Assembly: GCF_001715295.1 (NCBI RefSeq)
Contig: NZ_MDKB01000003.1
Location: forward strand, 885,954 to 949,953
Reading direction: 5' to 3'
DNA length: 64,000 bases
Source of the DNA: Streptomyces griseus
Lineage (GTDB): Bacteria; Actinomycetota; Actinomycetes; Streptomycetales; Streptomycetaceae
The translations under genes were made by a program, and so were the position numbers. Under the pieces are notes generated by a model that searched no databases, was not told the DNA's origin, and was given only the letters and a program-made list of their open reading frames with translations. Below, piece by piece: positions 6,513 through 14,450 of the stretch; position 1 is the stretch's first letter, and every line of letters begins with the position of its first letter.

Positions 6513-9265
6513 ACACGCAGTGCCAGCGCCCGGGGTGCGAGGGCCGGTACGAGGACATGGGCGGCGGCGAGCTGTACTGCGACACCTGCGGCCTCGCGCC
6601 GGTCGTCGGCCGCCCGGCGGACGGCACGGTGGGTTCACTGCCCACCGGCATCGCCGGCGGCGGGGCGGGGGGCCGGGGGAGCGGCAGCACCTCGCAGCGC
6701 ACCGGTTCACGGCCGTCCTCCCGGTCCTCCTCGCGCTCGTCCACCTCCCGGCGTTCGGTCTCCGGGCGGCTCTCCCGCTCGCTGTCCGGGGGGTCCGCGT
6801 CCCGGTCGGTGTCGGTGCGCTCCTCGGGCAGTTCGACCGGCGCCTCCTCGCGGCGGGGCAGACTGGGCGCCGGACTGGTGCAGGTTCCGGACGTGCCCCG
6901 GCCGGATCCGCGGACGGCGGTGATGGAGAACCCGGAGGTCCCCGAGCGCAAGCGGTTCTGCTCGCGCTCCGACTGCGGCGCCCCGGTGGGCCGGTCGCGC
7001 GGCGAACGGGCGGGCCGTACCGAGGGGTTCTGCACCAAGTGCGGGCACCCGTACTCCTTCGTACCCAAGCTGCGCGGCGGTGACGTCGTGCACGGGCAGT
7101 ACGAGGTGGCGGGCTGCCTGGCGCACGGCGGGCTCGGCTGGGTCTATCTCGCCGTGGACCGCGCGGTCTCCGACCGCTGGGTCGTCCTGAAGGGCCTGCT
7201 GGACACCGGGGACCAGGACGCCATGGCGGCGGCCATCTCCGAGCGGCGCTTCCTCGCGGAGATCGAGCACTCCAACATCGTCCGCATCTACAACTTCGTG
7301 GAGCATCTGGACCAGCGCACCGGTTCGCTCGACGGCTACATCGTGATGGAGTACGTCGGCGGCAAGGCGCTCAAGGAGATCGCCAACGAGCGCCGGACAC
7401 CGGCCGGGAAGCGGGACCCGCTGCCGGTCGACCAGGCGTGCGCGTACGGGATCGAGGCACTGGAGGCGCTCGGTCACCTGCACAGCCGTAACCTCCTGTA
7501 CTGCGACTTCAAGGTCGACAACGCGATCCAGACCGAGGACCAGCTCAAGCTCATCGACATGGGCGCGGTCCGCAGGATGGACGACCAGGAGTCGGCCATC
7601 TACGGCACCGTCGGCTACCAGGCTCCGGAGGTGGCCGAGGCCGGCCCGTCCGTCGCCTCGGACCTGTACACGGTCGCCCGCACGCTCGCCGTCCTGACCT
7701 TCGACTTCCAGGGGTACACGAACGTCTTCGTGGACTCGCTGCCCGATCCGGACAGCATCGAGGTCTTCCGCAGGTACGAGTCGTTCTACCGGCTGCTGGT
7801 GCGGGCCACCGACCCCGATCCGGCGCGGCGGTTCGCCTCGGCCGCCGAGATGGCCGAGCAGCTGACGGGCGTCCTGCGGGAGGTGGTGGCCCTGCGGACG
7901 GGGCGCCCGCGCCCGGCGCTGTCGACCTTGTTCGGCACGGAACTGCGGGTGACGGACACCGAGTTGTTCGCCGATCCCCCGGCCGACGCCTCACGGCTCG
8001 GTGCCCGCGCGGCTGCTCCGTCCGGCGGTGGGGGGCGCTTCGGCCGGCGCCGCAACGCGGCGGTGGCCCCGGCGCCGGTGCCCGTTCCGCAGGGCGCGGT
8101 GGCGGCCCCGGTGGCCGCCGCCCTGCCGGTGGGCGGACCCACCCCGCAAGCCGTCGGCGCCGGGCCCGTGCACGCCCCGGACACCCATGTGCGGGGCGGC
8201 GCCGGCGGCCCGCGGGGTGGGGTCCCGGCCTCGGTACCGGCGGTTCCGGCCCCCCGTGCCGCCGTCCCCGCTCCCCCACCGCTGCCGGCCGCGTACGCGC
8301 CCCGCGCCCCACGGCTCGCGGACTTCGACGCGCGGGGGACCGCGCTCGCCCTGCCGGTGCCGCGGGTCGACGCCACCGACCCGAACGCGGGCTTCCTCGC
8401 CGGGCTGATGGCGTCGGCGCCCGCCGAGCTGATCTCCGCACTGCACTCGGTGCCGGCCGCCTCGTTGGAGACCCGGCTGCGGGAGCTGCGCGCCCGCCTG
8501 GAGATGAACGAACTCGACTCCGCCGTCCGGGCGCTGGGTGCCGTGGAGTCGCAGCACCCCGACGACTGGCGGGTCGTGTGGTACCGGGGTGTCACCTCGC
8601 TGGTGACCGGCGACCACGAGAACGCGGCGCTGTCCTTCGACGCGGTGTACGACGCCTTCCCCGGCGAGCCCGCGCCCAAGCTCGCGCTGGGCGTCTGCGC
8701 GGAGGTGCTGGGTCAGCTGGACAACGCCGCCGAGTACTACCGCCTGGTGTGGGCGACCGACCCGAGCTTCGTCAGTGCGGCGTTCGGTCTGGCCCGGGTA
8801 CAGATCGCCACCGCTGACCGGGCCGGGTCGGTCCGGACGCTGGAGTCCGTACCGGAGTCGTCGATCCACTACACCGCGGCCCGGGTGGCCGCGGTGCGGG
8901 CACGGCTGCGGGAGCGTGACCCGCGTGAGCCGCTGATCGACGACCTCTCCGCCGCGGCGGAGCAGGTGACCGCGCTGCGGGAGTACGGCCTGGACGCGGT
9001 GCGCCGCGAGCAGTTGTCGACCGAGGTGCTGGGTACGGGCCTCGACTGGGTACTCTCCGGTAGTCCCATGGATCGGTCCCCGGCTCCGGCCTCCCCGGCG
9101 GCAGCGGGACCGAGGACGCTGCTGGGCAGCGAGCTGGACGAGCGGGGCCTCCGGTTCGGTCTCGAACGCTCGTACCGCGTGCTCGCCCGGCTCGCGCAGC
9201 GGGGCGACGAGAGGATCGAACTGGTGGAGCGGGCCAACCGTTTCCGCCCCCGGACCTGGGTGTGA
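6509..9265 (+). CDS. pknG: PknG-type serine/threonine protein kinase
   Basis: 918 residues from GTG 6509, overlapping the upstream stop. Order of parts: zinc ribbon 1 (CQRPGC and CDTCG, residues 4-27); Ser/Arg-rich low-complexity linker (about 52-113); zinc ribbon 2 (CSRSDC and CTKCG, about 150-180); kinase domain from about 190 with the ATP Lys near 228 (VVLKGLL), catalytic loop YCDFKVDN near 331-338, DMG in place of DFG near 351, and GYQAPEV; a Pro/Ala-rich linker; and a TPR-like helical C-terminus (about 640-918). Rubredoxin-like, kinase and TPR parts in this order define PknG. In mycobacteria PknG controls 2-oxoglutarate/glutamate metabolism by phosphorylating the FHA protein GarA. The stop overlaps the phosphatase start (GTGA). 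Confidence 0.93.
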   Translation: MNTQCQRPGCEGRYEDMGGGELYCDTCGLAPVVGRPADGTVGSLPTGIAGGGAGGRGSGSTSQRTGSRPSSRSSSRSSTSRRSVSGRLSRSLSGGSASRSVSVRSSGSSTGASSRRGRLGAGLVQVPDVPRPDPRTAVMENPEVPERKRFCSRSDCGAPVGRSRGERAGRTEGFCTKCGHPYSFVPKLRGGDVVHGQYEVAGCLAHGGLGWVYLAVDRAVSDRWVVLKGLLDTGDQDAMAAAISERRFLAEIEHSNIVRIYNFVEHLDQRTGSLDGYIVMEYVGGKALKEIANERRTPAGKRDPLPVDQACAYGIEALEALGHLHSRNLLYCDFKVDNAIQTEDQLKLIDMGAVRRMDDQESAIYGTVGYQAPEVAEAGPSVASDLYTVARTLAVLTFDFQGYTNVFVDSLPDPDSIEVFRRYESFYRLLVRATDPDPARRFASAAEMAEQLTGVLREVVALRTGRPRPALSTLFGTELRVTDTELFADPPADASRLGARAAAPSGGGGRFGRRRNAAVAPAPVPVPQGAVAAPVAAALPVGGPTPQAVGAGPVHAPDTHVRGGAGGPRGGVPASVPAVPAPRAAVPAPPPLPAAYAPRAPRLADFDARGTALALPVPRVDATDPNAGFLAGLMASAPAELISALHSVPAASLETRLRELRARLEMNELDSAVRALGAVESQHPDDWRVVWYRGVTSLVTGDHENAALSFDAVYDAFPGEPAPKLALGVCAEVLGQLDNAAEYYRLVWATDPSFVSAAFGLARVQIATADRAGSVRTLESVPESSIHYTAARVAAVRARLRERDPREPLIDDLSAAAEQVTALREYGLDAVRREQLSTEVLGTGLDWVLSGSPMDRSPAPASPAAAGPRTLLGSELDERGLRFGLERSYRVLARLAQRGDERIELVERANRFRPRTWV

Positions 9266-10635
9266 AGATGTCACAGAGCCACCAGCAGGCCTCCTTGCCG
9301 GGGTGCCCCAGCTGCGAGGAACCGCTGGAGCCGGGCGACCTGTTCTGCGGAGCCTGCGGTTACGACCTCTCGGTCGTTCCCGCGCCTCCGGGCGAACGGC
9401 CGACGGTCGCCCTCACGGTCCCCTCGCAGGGCGCGGGAGCACCGGACTCGGCCGCACGAGTACCGGACGAGCCGGGCGCCCAGGACGCCGGGGCCGTGGA
9501 GTGGCCCCCGGCCGCCGGGGCCGGCGGCTCCGGCCACCCTGCCCCCACGCACAGGCCGACCGACCTCCCCGGCACGGACTCGGCTGGCAGGCCGCTGCCG
9601 ACCGAGGCTCCCCCGGCGGTCCGCCTCGACCCGCCGGGCGGCGTGCCCGAAGCCGCGGGCGACTTCCAACTGGCCGCCCCCGACCCCCGCACGGCCGCCC
9701 CGGCGGCCGCCCGCGGCAAGGTCTGTGTGGCCTGCCGCTCGGGCCACGTGGATCCCGACGGCTACTGCGAGAACTGCGGCCACGCCCAGCCTCGCGAGCG
9801 CGACCACATGGAACAGGAGCTCGGCTCCGTGGCGGCGGTCAGCGACCGCGGCCTGCGCCACCACCGCAACGAGGACGCGTTCGCGGTGTCCAGCACCGCG
9901 CTCCCGGACGGGTCACCGGCCGTCGTCGCCATCGTGTGCGACGGCGTCTCCTCGGCGACCCGCCCCGACGAGGCGTCGGCCGCGGCGGCGAGCGCCGCCA
10001 ACGGGGCGCTGATGGAGTCGCTGCCGCGCGGCACGCACCCCCAGCAGGCGATGCACGACGCGATCCTCGCCGCGTCCGAGGCGGTCAACTCCCTGGCGCA
10101 GGAGCCGGGCGGGGCGATGGAGCACGATCCGCACCGCCACCGGAACGCCCCGGCCTGCACGCTGGTCGGCGCGATCGCGGCGAGCGGTCTGCTGGTCGTC
10201 GGCTGGGTCGGCGACAGCCGCGTCTACTGGGTGCCCCGGGACCGCGCCCACCCGCCGGCCCGGCTGACGGAGGACGACTCCTGGGCGGCGCAGATGGTGG
10301 CGACCGGCCTGATGAACGAGGCGGAGGCGTACGCCGACGAGCGGGCCCACGCCATCACGGGCTGGCTCGGGGCCGACGCGTACGAACTGGAGCCGCACAC
10401 AGCGTCGTTCAAACCGGACCGGCCGGGGCTCGTGGTGGTCTGCACCGACGGCCTCTGGAACTACGCGGAGGCGGCGGCCGAGATGGCCACGGCGGTGCCG
10501 GCCGACGCGTACGAACGGCCGCTGCACGGCGCCCAGGTACTGGTCGGTCACGCGCTCGACGGCGGGGGCCACGACAACGTAACAGTGGCACTCCTGCCGT
10601 TCGCCGTGCCGCCGCAAGGGGCAGGATCGGCCTGA
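9262..10635 (+). CDS. PP2C-type protein phosphatase with two zinc ribbons
   Basis: 457 residues from GTG 9262, overlapping the PknG stop; ATG 9268 is also possible. Two CxxC zinc ribbons (CPSCEEP...CGACG near residues 13-35, and CVACRSG...CENCG near 155-175) flank a Pro/Ala-rich spacer. From about 190 follows a PP2C/SpoIIE-like Mg/Mn phosphatase domain with the hallmark motifs VSDRGLRHHRNEDAF, VAIVCDGVSS, WVGDSRVYW, VVCTDGLWNY and GGHDNVTVALL, carrying the metal-binding Asp residues. Coupled translation with pknG makes it the likely antagonist of the kinase. Zinc ribbons of the same style in the kinase, phosphatase and FHA protein suggest a common docking mode. Confidence 0.92.
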   Translation: MKMSQSHQQASLPGCPSCEEPLEPGDLFCGACGYDLSVVPAPPGERPTVALTVPSQGAGAPDSAARVPDEPGAQDAGAVEWPPAAGAGGSGHPAPTHRPTDLPGTDSAGRPLPTEAPPAVRLDPPGGVPEAAGDFQLAAPDPRTAAPAAARGKVCVACRSGHVDPDGYCENCGHAQPRERDHMEQELGSVAAVSDRGLRHHRNEDAFAVSSTALPDGSPAVVAIVCDGVSSATRPDEASAAAASAANGALMESLPRGTHPQQAMHDAILAASEAVNSLAQEPGGAMEHDPHRHRNAPACTLVGAIAASGLLVVGWVGDSRVYWVPRDRAHPPARLTEDDSWAAQMVATGLMNEAEAYADERAHAITGWLGADAYELEPHTASFKPDRPGLVVVCTDGLWNYAEAAAEMATAVPADAYERPLHGAQVLVGHALDGGGHDNVTVALLPFAVPPQGAGSA

Positions 10636-10809
10636 GGCACCGCCCGGTCCGCGGGCACCCGGGCAGTCGCCCGGACCGCGGGAGCCGCCCGACCGATCTG
10701 CGCGCCCCGCACGCCCCGCCCGGTCCGACCTGTCTGCCCTGCCCGCCCTGAACCTTGTTCGCACGTCTGTCGTCGCCCGACATCCGTGGAGCCTCGAGGA
10801 GCCGATCAG

Positions 10810-12168
10810 ATGGCCAACTTCTCCAAGTCCAATGCGCCGCGGTTCTCCGTCGAGGTGTACCAGAACGCCTATCTGCCGGAGGGCGGACGTGAGGTCAACG
10901 CGATCGTCACCGTGACCTCGACCGGCGGGGGCACCACCGGCGGGGTGCCGCCGGTGGCGGCCCCGGCGGACGCGCGCGTGCCGGGCCGGGGACCGGACGC
11001 CGCCGTCGTGCTCATGGTCGACTGCTCCGGCTCGATGGACTACCCGCCGACGAAGATGCGCAACGCGCGGGACGCCACGGCGGCGGCCATCGAGACCCTG
11101 CGGGACGGCACCCGGTTCGCCGTGGTCGCGGGGACCCACGTCGCCAAGGACGTCTATCCGGGCAACGGCAGACTGGCGACCGCCGACGCGCAGACGAAGG
11201 CGCAGGCGAAGGAGGCCCTGCGCCGGCTCGGCGCGGGCGGCGGCACGGCGATCGGCACGTGGCTGCGGCTGGCGGACCGGCTGCTCGGGGCGGCCGATGT
11301 GGACATCCGGCACGGCATCCTCCTCACCGACGGGCGCAACGAGCACGAGTCCCCCGAGGACCTGCGGGCCGCGCTGGACGCCTGTGCGGGCCGTTTCACC
11401 TGCGACACCCGTGGTGTCGGCACCGACTGGGAGGTGAAAGAGGTCACAGCCGTCGCCTCGGCCCTGCTGGGCACGGCCGACATCGTGGCTGATCCGGCGG
11501 GGCTCGCCGCGGACTTCACGCGGATGATGGAGAACGCCATGGGCAAGGAGGTCGCGGACGTGGCGCTACGGCTCTGGACACCCGTCGGCGTGGAGATCGT
11601 CTTCGTCAAGCAGGTGGCGCCCACGGTCGCCGAGCTGACCGGCCGGCGCACCGAGGCGGGGCCGCGTGCCGGGGACTACCCGACCGGCTCCTGGGGCGAC
11701 GAGTCGCGGGACTACCACGTGTGCGTACGGGTTCCGGAGGCCGGAATCGGCCAGGAGATGCTGGCGGCCCGCGTCTCCCTGATCCTGCCCGCACCCACCG
11801 GGGGCGGGGCCCCGCAGACCCTCTCGCAGGGCCTCGTACGTGCGGTGTGGACGGACGACATGGCGGCGTCCACCTCGATCGACCCGCAGGTCGCGCACTA
11901 CACAGGACAGGCGGAACTGGCACAAGTCATCCAGCAGGGACTTGATGCGCGCAAATCGGGTGACATCGACGGCGCGACCGCGAAACTGGGCCGTGCGGTG
12001 CAGCTCGCGTCGGCCTCCGGAAACGCGGATACTGCGAAACTCCTTTCGAAGGTGGTCGATGTCGTCGACGCGGCGACCGGTACTGTGCGACTGAAAGCGA
12101 GGGTGGCCGAAGCGGACGAGATGACACTCGAAACGCGCTCGACCAAGACCGTTCGCGTCAAGAAGTAG
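10810..12168 (+). CDS. von Willebrand factor A domain protein of the PknG module
   Basis: 452 residues from ATG 10810, chosen for the AGGAG at 10796-10800; the in-frame ATG 10786 has no such site. The N-terminus starts with a beta-rich segment, followed by a VWA domain with an intact MIDAS motif (VDCSGSMDYPP, near residue 75), a Thr near 150 (GGTAIGTWL) and LLTDGRNEHES, so metal-dependent ligand binding is expected. A beta-sandwich and a helical tail follow. There is no signal peptide or membrane helix. It lies 174 bases after the phosphatase on the same strand and is followed by the FHA protein, as in clusters that combine kinase, PP2C, VWA and FHA. The function of the VWA partner is unknown. 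Confidence 0.88.
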   Translation: MANFSKSNAPRFSVEVYQNAYLPEGGREVNAIVTVTSTGGGTTGGVPPVAAPADARVPGRGPDAAVVLMVDCSGSMDYPPTKMRNARDATAAAIETLRDGTRFAVVAGTHVAKDVYPGNGRLATADAQTKAQAKEALRRLGAGGGTAIGTWLRLADRLLGAADVDIRHGILLTDGRNEHESPEDLRAALDACAGRFTCDTRGVGTDWEVKEVTAVASALLGTADIVADPAGLAADFTRMMENAMGKEVADVALRLWTPVGVEIVFVKQVAPTVAELTGRRTEAGPRAGDYPTGSWGDESRDYHVCVRVPEAGIGQEMLAARVSLILPAPTGGGAPQTLSQGLVRAVWTDDMAASTSIDPQVAHYTGQAELAQVIQQGLDARKSGDIDGATAKLGRAVQLASASGNADTAKLLSKVVDVVDAATGTVRLKARVAEADEMTLETRSTKTVRVKK

Positions 12169-12303
12169 CGGCCGGAAACAGCGCACGAACAGGTGCGCGC
12201 ACGAGAACGACACAGCCGTACGGAGGGCCGCCCGGCCCGCCGGGCGGCGCACCTACGAGCATGACGGCCTCCGGGCCGGACGAGGAGAGGAGGAAGCGCC
12301 GAC

Positions 12304-13641
12304 ATGCCGACCTGCCCGAACGGACACCAGTCGGGTTCCGAGGACTGGTGCGAGGTCTGCGGCCATCGCATGGCCGGGGCGAACACGCCCGCGGTCCCGC
12401 CGCCGCCTCCCCCGCCGCCCGCGCCCGGTTACGGCTACCCGCAGAGCTCGGGGCCCGGGGAGCCGACCGCCCAGGCGGAGCTCTGTCCGCAGTGCCGCAC
12501 CCCGCGCGAGGCGATGGCGCCGTTCTGCGAGGAGTGCCGCTGGAACTTCCTGACGAACACGGCGACGTCGTACACCCCGCTGGCCCCGCAGGGCGGCGTG
12601 GGCGGCCCGGTGCCGGGTCTCAACCTGCCGCCCGGCTTCCAGGCGCAGCAGGGCCCGCCGCCCCGGCAGCAGCACGACCCGTTCGAGTACCAGGGCTCCC
12701 GCCCCTCGCAGGTGAACCGGCCGGCGGAACCCCTCTCGGAGCAGGCGGGCCGGCCCGGCCCGCCGCCGTCGTTCCCGCAGGGGCCTCCGCCTCCGCCCGC
12801 CTTCCAGCAGCAGTCACCCTCGCCGTTCGAGCGGCGGGAACAGCCGGGACAGCCCTCACCGTTCGAGCGGCAGGAACAACCGGGACAGCCCTCACCGTTC
12901 GAGCGGCAGAGCCGGCCCGGGCAACAGGGTGCGCCCTCGCCCTTCGAACCGCGGGAACAGCCCGGTCAGCCGGGCCCGCCCTCGCCGTTCGAGTCGCAGC
13001 GACAGGCGCCGCCGCCTCCGCCGTCCTTCCAGCAGCCGTCTGCGCCTCCGGCCCCACCGCAGCCCCGCGCTCCGCAGACGGACGGGGACGACGACTGGAT
13101 GCTGCCGCCGCCCTCGCAGCAGCAGCAACCGCCCGCGGCCTTCCAGCAGGGCCCGCAGGCACCTCAGGCTCCCCAGCAGCAGTTCCCCGGTCAGGAACAG
13201 GGGCCCGCGCAAGGCCGGGGACAGGACCAGGGGCCGGGCACCTGGACGGCCGTCATCGCGCCGGACCGGGACTACTTCCTGGCGATGATGCAGCGCAGCG
13301 GCCCCGAGGCGACCGGGCTCAACCTGCCCGCGTACTCCCCGGAACAGCGTCTCGCGCTCACCGGCGGCCAGATCACCATCGGGCGCCGCCGGCACAGCAC
13401 CGGCGAGTCCCCCGACATCGATCTGGCCGTGCCGCCGGAGGATCCGGGGGTCTCGCACCAGCACGCCGTGCTGGTGCGGCAGCCGGACGGGAGCTGGGCC
13501 GTCGTGGACCAGAACTCCACCAACGGCACCACGCTCAACGGGGCCGAGGACCCGATCCAGCCCTATGTCCCGGTGCCGCTGCAGGACGGGGACCAGGTGC
13601 ACGTCGGGGCCTGGACGACGATCACGGTCCGCCGCGACTGA
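12304..13641 (+). CDS. FHA-domain protein with zinc ribbons and Pro/Gln-rich repeats
   Basis: 445 residues. The N-terminus carries two zinc-ribbon-like motifs (CPNGHQSGSEDWCEVCGH, residues 4-21, and CPQCRTP...CEECRW, near 62-80). The centre (about 85-315) is Pro/Gln-rich, with four or five copies of a unit containing SPFE(R/P/S) and EQPGQP. The C-terminus (about 355-445) is an FHA domain with IGRRRHS, SHQHAVL and NSTNGTTLNG, the residues that bind phosphothreonine. It is therefore the likely reader of PknG phosphorylation. Unlike GarA/OdhI it is three times longer and carries zinc ribbons. Start ATG 12304 lies behind GAGAGGAGG. It ends 30 bases before an inverted-repeat element. Confidence 0.9.
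   Translation: MPTCPNGHQSGSEDWCEVCGHRMAGANTPAVPPPPPPPPAPGYGYPQSSGPGEPTAQAELCPQCRTPREAMAPFCEECRWNFLTNTATSYTPLAPQGGVGGPVPGLNLPPGFQAQQGPPPRQQHDPFEYQGSRPSQVNRPAEPLSEQAGRPGPPPSFPQGPPPPPAFQQQSPSPFERREQPGQPSPFERQEQPGQPSPFERQSRPGQQGAPSPFEPREQPGQPGPPSPFESQRQAPPPPPSFQQPSAPPAPPQPRAPQTDGDDDWMLPPPSQQQQPPAAFQQGPQAPQAPQQQFPGQEQGPAQGRGQDQGPGTWTAVIAPDRDYFLAMMQRSGPEATGLNLPAYSPEQRLALTGGQITIGRRRHSTGESPDIDLAVPPEDPGVSHQHAVLVRQPDGSWAVVDQNSTNGTTLNGAEDPIQPYVPVPLQDGDQVHVGAWTTITVRRD
12811..12995 (+). repeat. Coding tandem repeat in the FHA protein
   Basis: About five imperfect units encode SPFERREQPGQP, SPFERQEQPGQP, SPFERQSRPGQQ, SPFEPREQPGQP and SPFESQRQ. The DNA units are nearly identical (the segment reading ccctcaccgttcgagcgg recurs), so the repeat arose by local duplication and may vary in copy number between strains. 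It forms part of the disordered linker between the zinc ribbons and the FHA domain. Confidence 0.8.
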
Positions 13642-13671
13642 ACCGCCCGCGCGCCGGCCGGGTTCGGGGGT

Positions 13672-13854
13672 CCTAGGGCGTGTGTCGAAAGTAGCGCCGT
13701 CTGCCCGAAGGGCAGGCTCGGCGGTGTCCGGTGCGTGCGATCGCAAGGCGGAGGGTCGCCCCGATACTGGATGTATCGGGGCGATCCCGACAACGCGGCG
13801 AGTGTGCGTGCCGGGCGCCGCCGGGCAGGCGGGACTTTCGATACACGCCCTAGG
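13672..13854. mobile_element. Inverted-repeat element 1 (MITE-like, 183 bp)
   Basis: Terminal inverted repeats of 21 bp (13672-13692 and 13834-13854) match with a single mismatch. Both ends include CTAG (13673-13676 and 13850-13853), which could be a 4-bp target duplication. Inside, an 11-bp perfect stem with a 7-base loop lies at 13756-13784. No convincing gene is encoded. The interior aligns with the element at 21576-21745 (shared blocks GTCCGGTGCGTGCG, AAGGCG, CAACGCGG), so the two belong to one family with diverged termini. It sits between the FHA stop and the globin gene and may also act as a terminator. Confidence 0.7.
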
Positions 13855-13893
13855 TCCCCGGTACTCGGCCGGGACGTCTGCGACGATGGAGGG

Positions 13894-14298
13894 GTGACAG
13901 ACATTCCGCGCGACACGCTTCAGGAGCAGACCTTCTACGAGCAGGTCGGCGGCGAGGACACCTTCCGACGCCTGGTCCACCGGTTCTACCAGGGGGTCGC
14001 CGAGGATCCGCTGCTGCGGCCGATGTACCCGGAGGAGGATCTCGGTCCGGCCGAGGACCGGTTCGCCCTGTTCCTCATGCAGTACTGGGGCGGGCCGCGC
14101 ACCTACAGCGACCGGCGGGGGCATCCCCGGCTGCGGATGCGGCACGCGCCCTTCACGGTGGACCAGGCGGCTCATGACGCCTGGCTCGCCCACATGCGGG
14201 TCGCCGTCGACGAGCTGGGCCTGTCCCCGGCGCACGAGCGGCAGCTGTGGGACTACCTCACGTATGCCGCCGCCTCGATGGTCAACACGGCGGACTGA
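13894..14298 (+). CDS. Truncated hemoglobin (group II, trHbO-like)
   Basis: 134 residues, a usual trHb length. TFYEQVGGEDTFRRLVHRFY, PMYPEEDLGPAEDRFALFLMQYWGG, RHGHPRLRMRHAPF with the proximal His, and the final helix WDYLTYAAASMVNT match actinobacterial group II globins. These bind heme and are linked to oxygen, NO or redox chemistry in the cytoplasm. The GTG start at 13894 has a purine-rich GATGGAGGGG immediately before it at very short spacing, so the mRNA may be leaderless or the start may lie elsewhere; this choice gives the standard N-terminus. It is a single gene just after the inverted-repeat element. Confidence 0.9.
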   Translation: MTDIPRDTLQEQTFYEQVGGEDTFRRLVHRFYQGVAEDPLLRPMYPEEDLGPAEDRFALFLMQYWGGPRTYSDRRGHPRLRMRHAPFTVDQAAHDAWLAHMRVAVDELGLSPAHERQLWDYLTYAAASMVNTAD

Positions 14299-14450
14299 CC
14301 CCACCCCTGTGCGGAATGCGGTGCTCCGGCCTCGCATAACGATCACGATCCCATCAAGGTGTGCCACCGCCCGTTCTCCGTGGCCGGTGCACTCTGAAAC
14401 CATCCACGGAACGCCGGGGGGCGTGCGGCTGCCGAGTTTCGGGGGATCAG

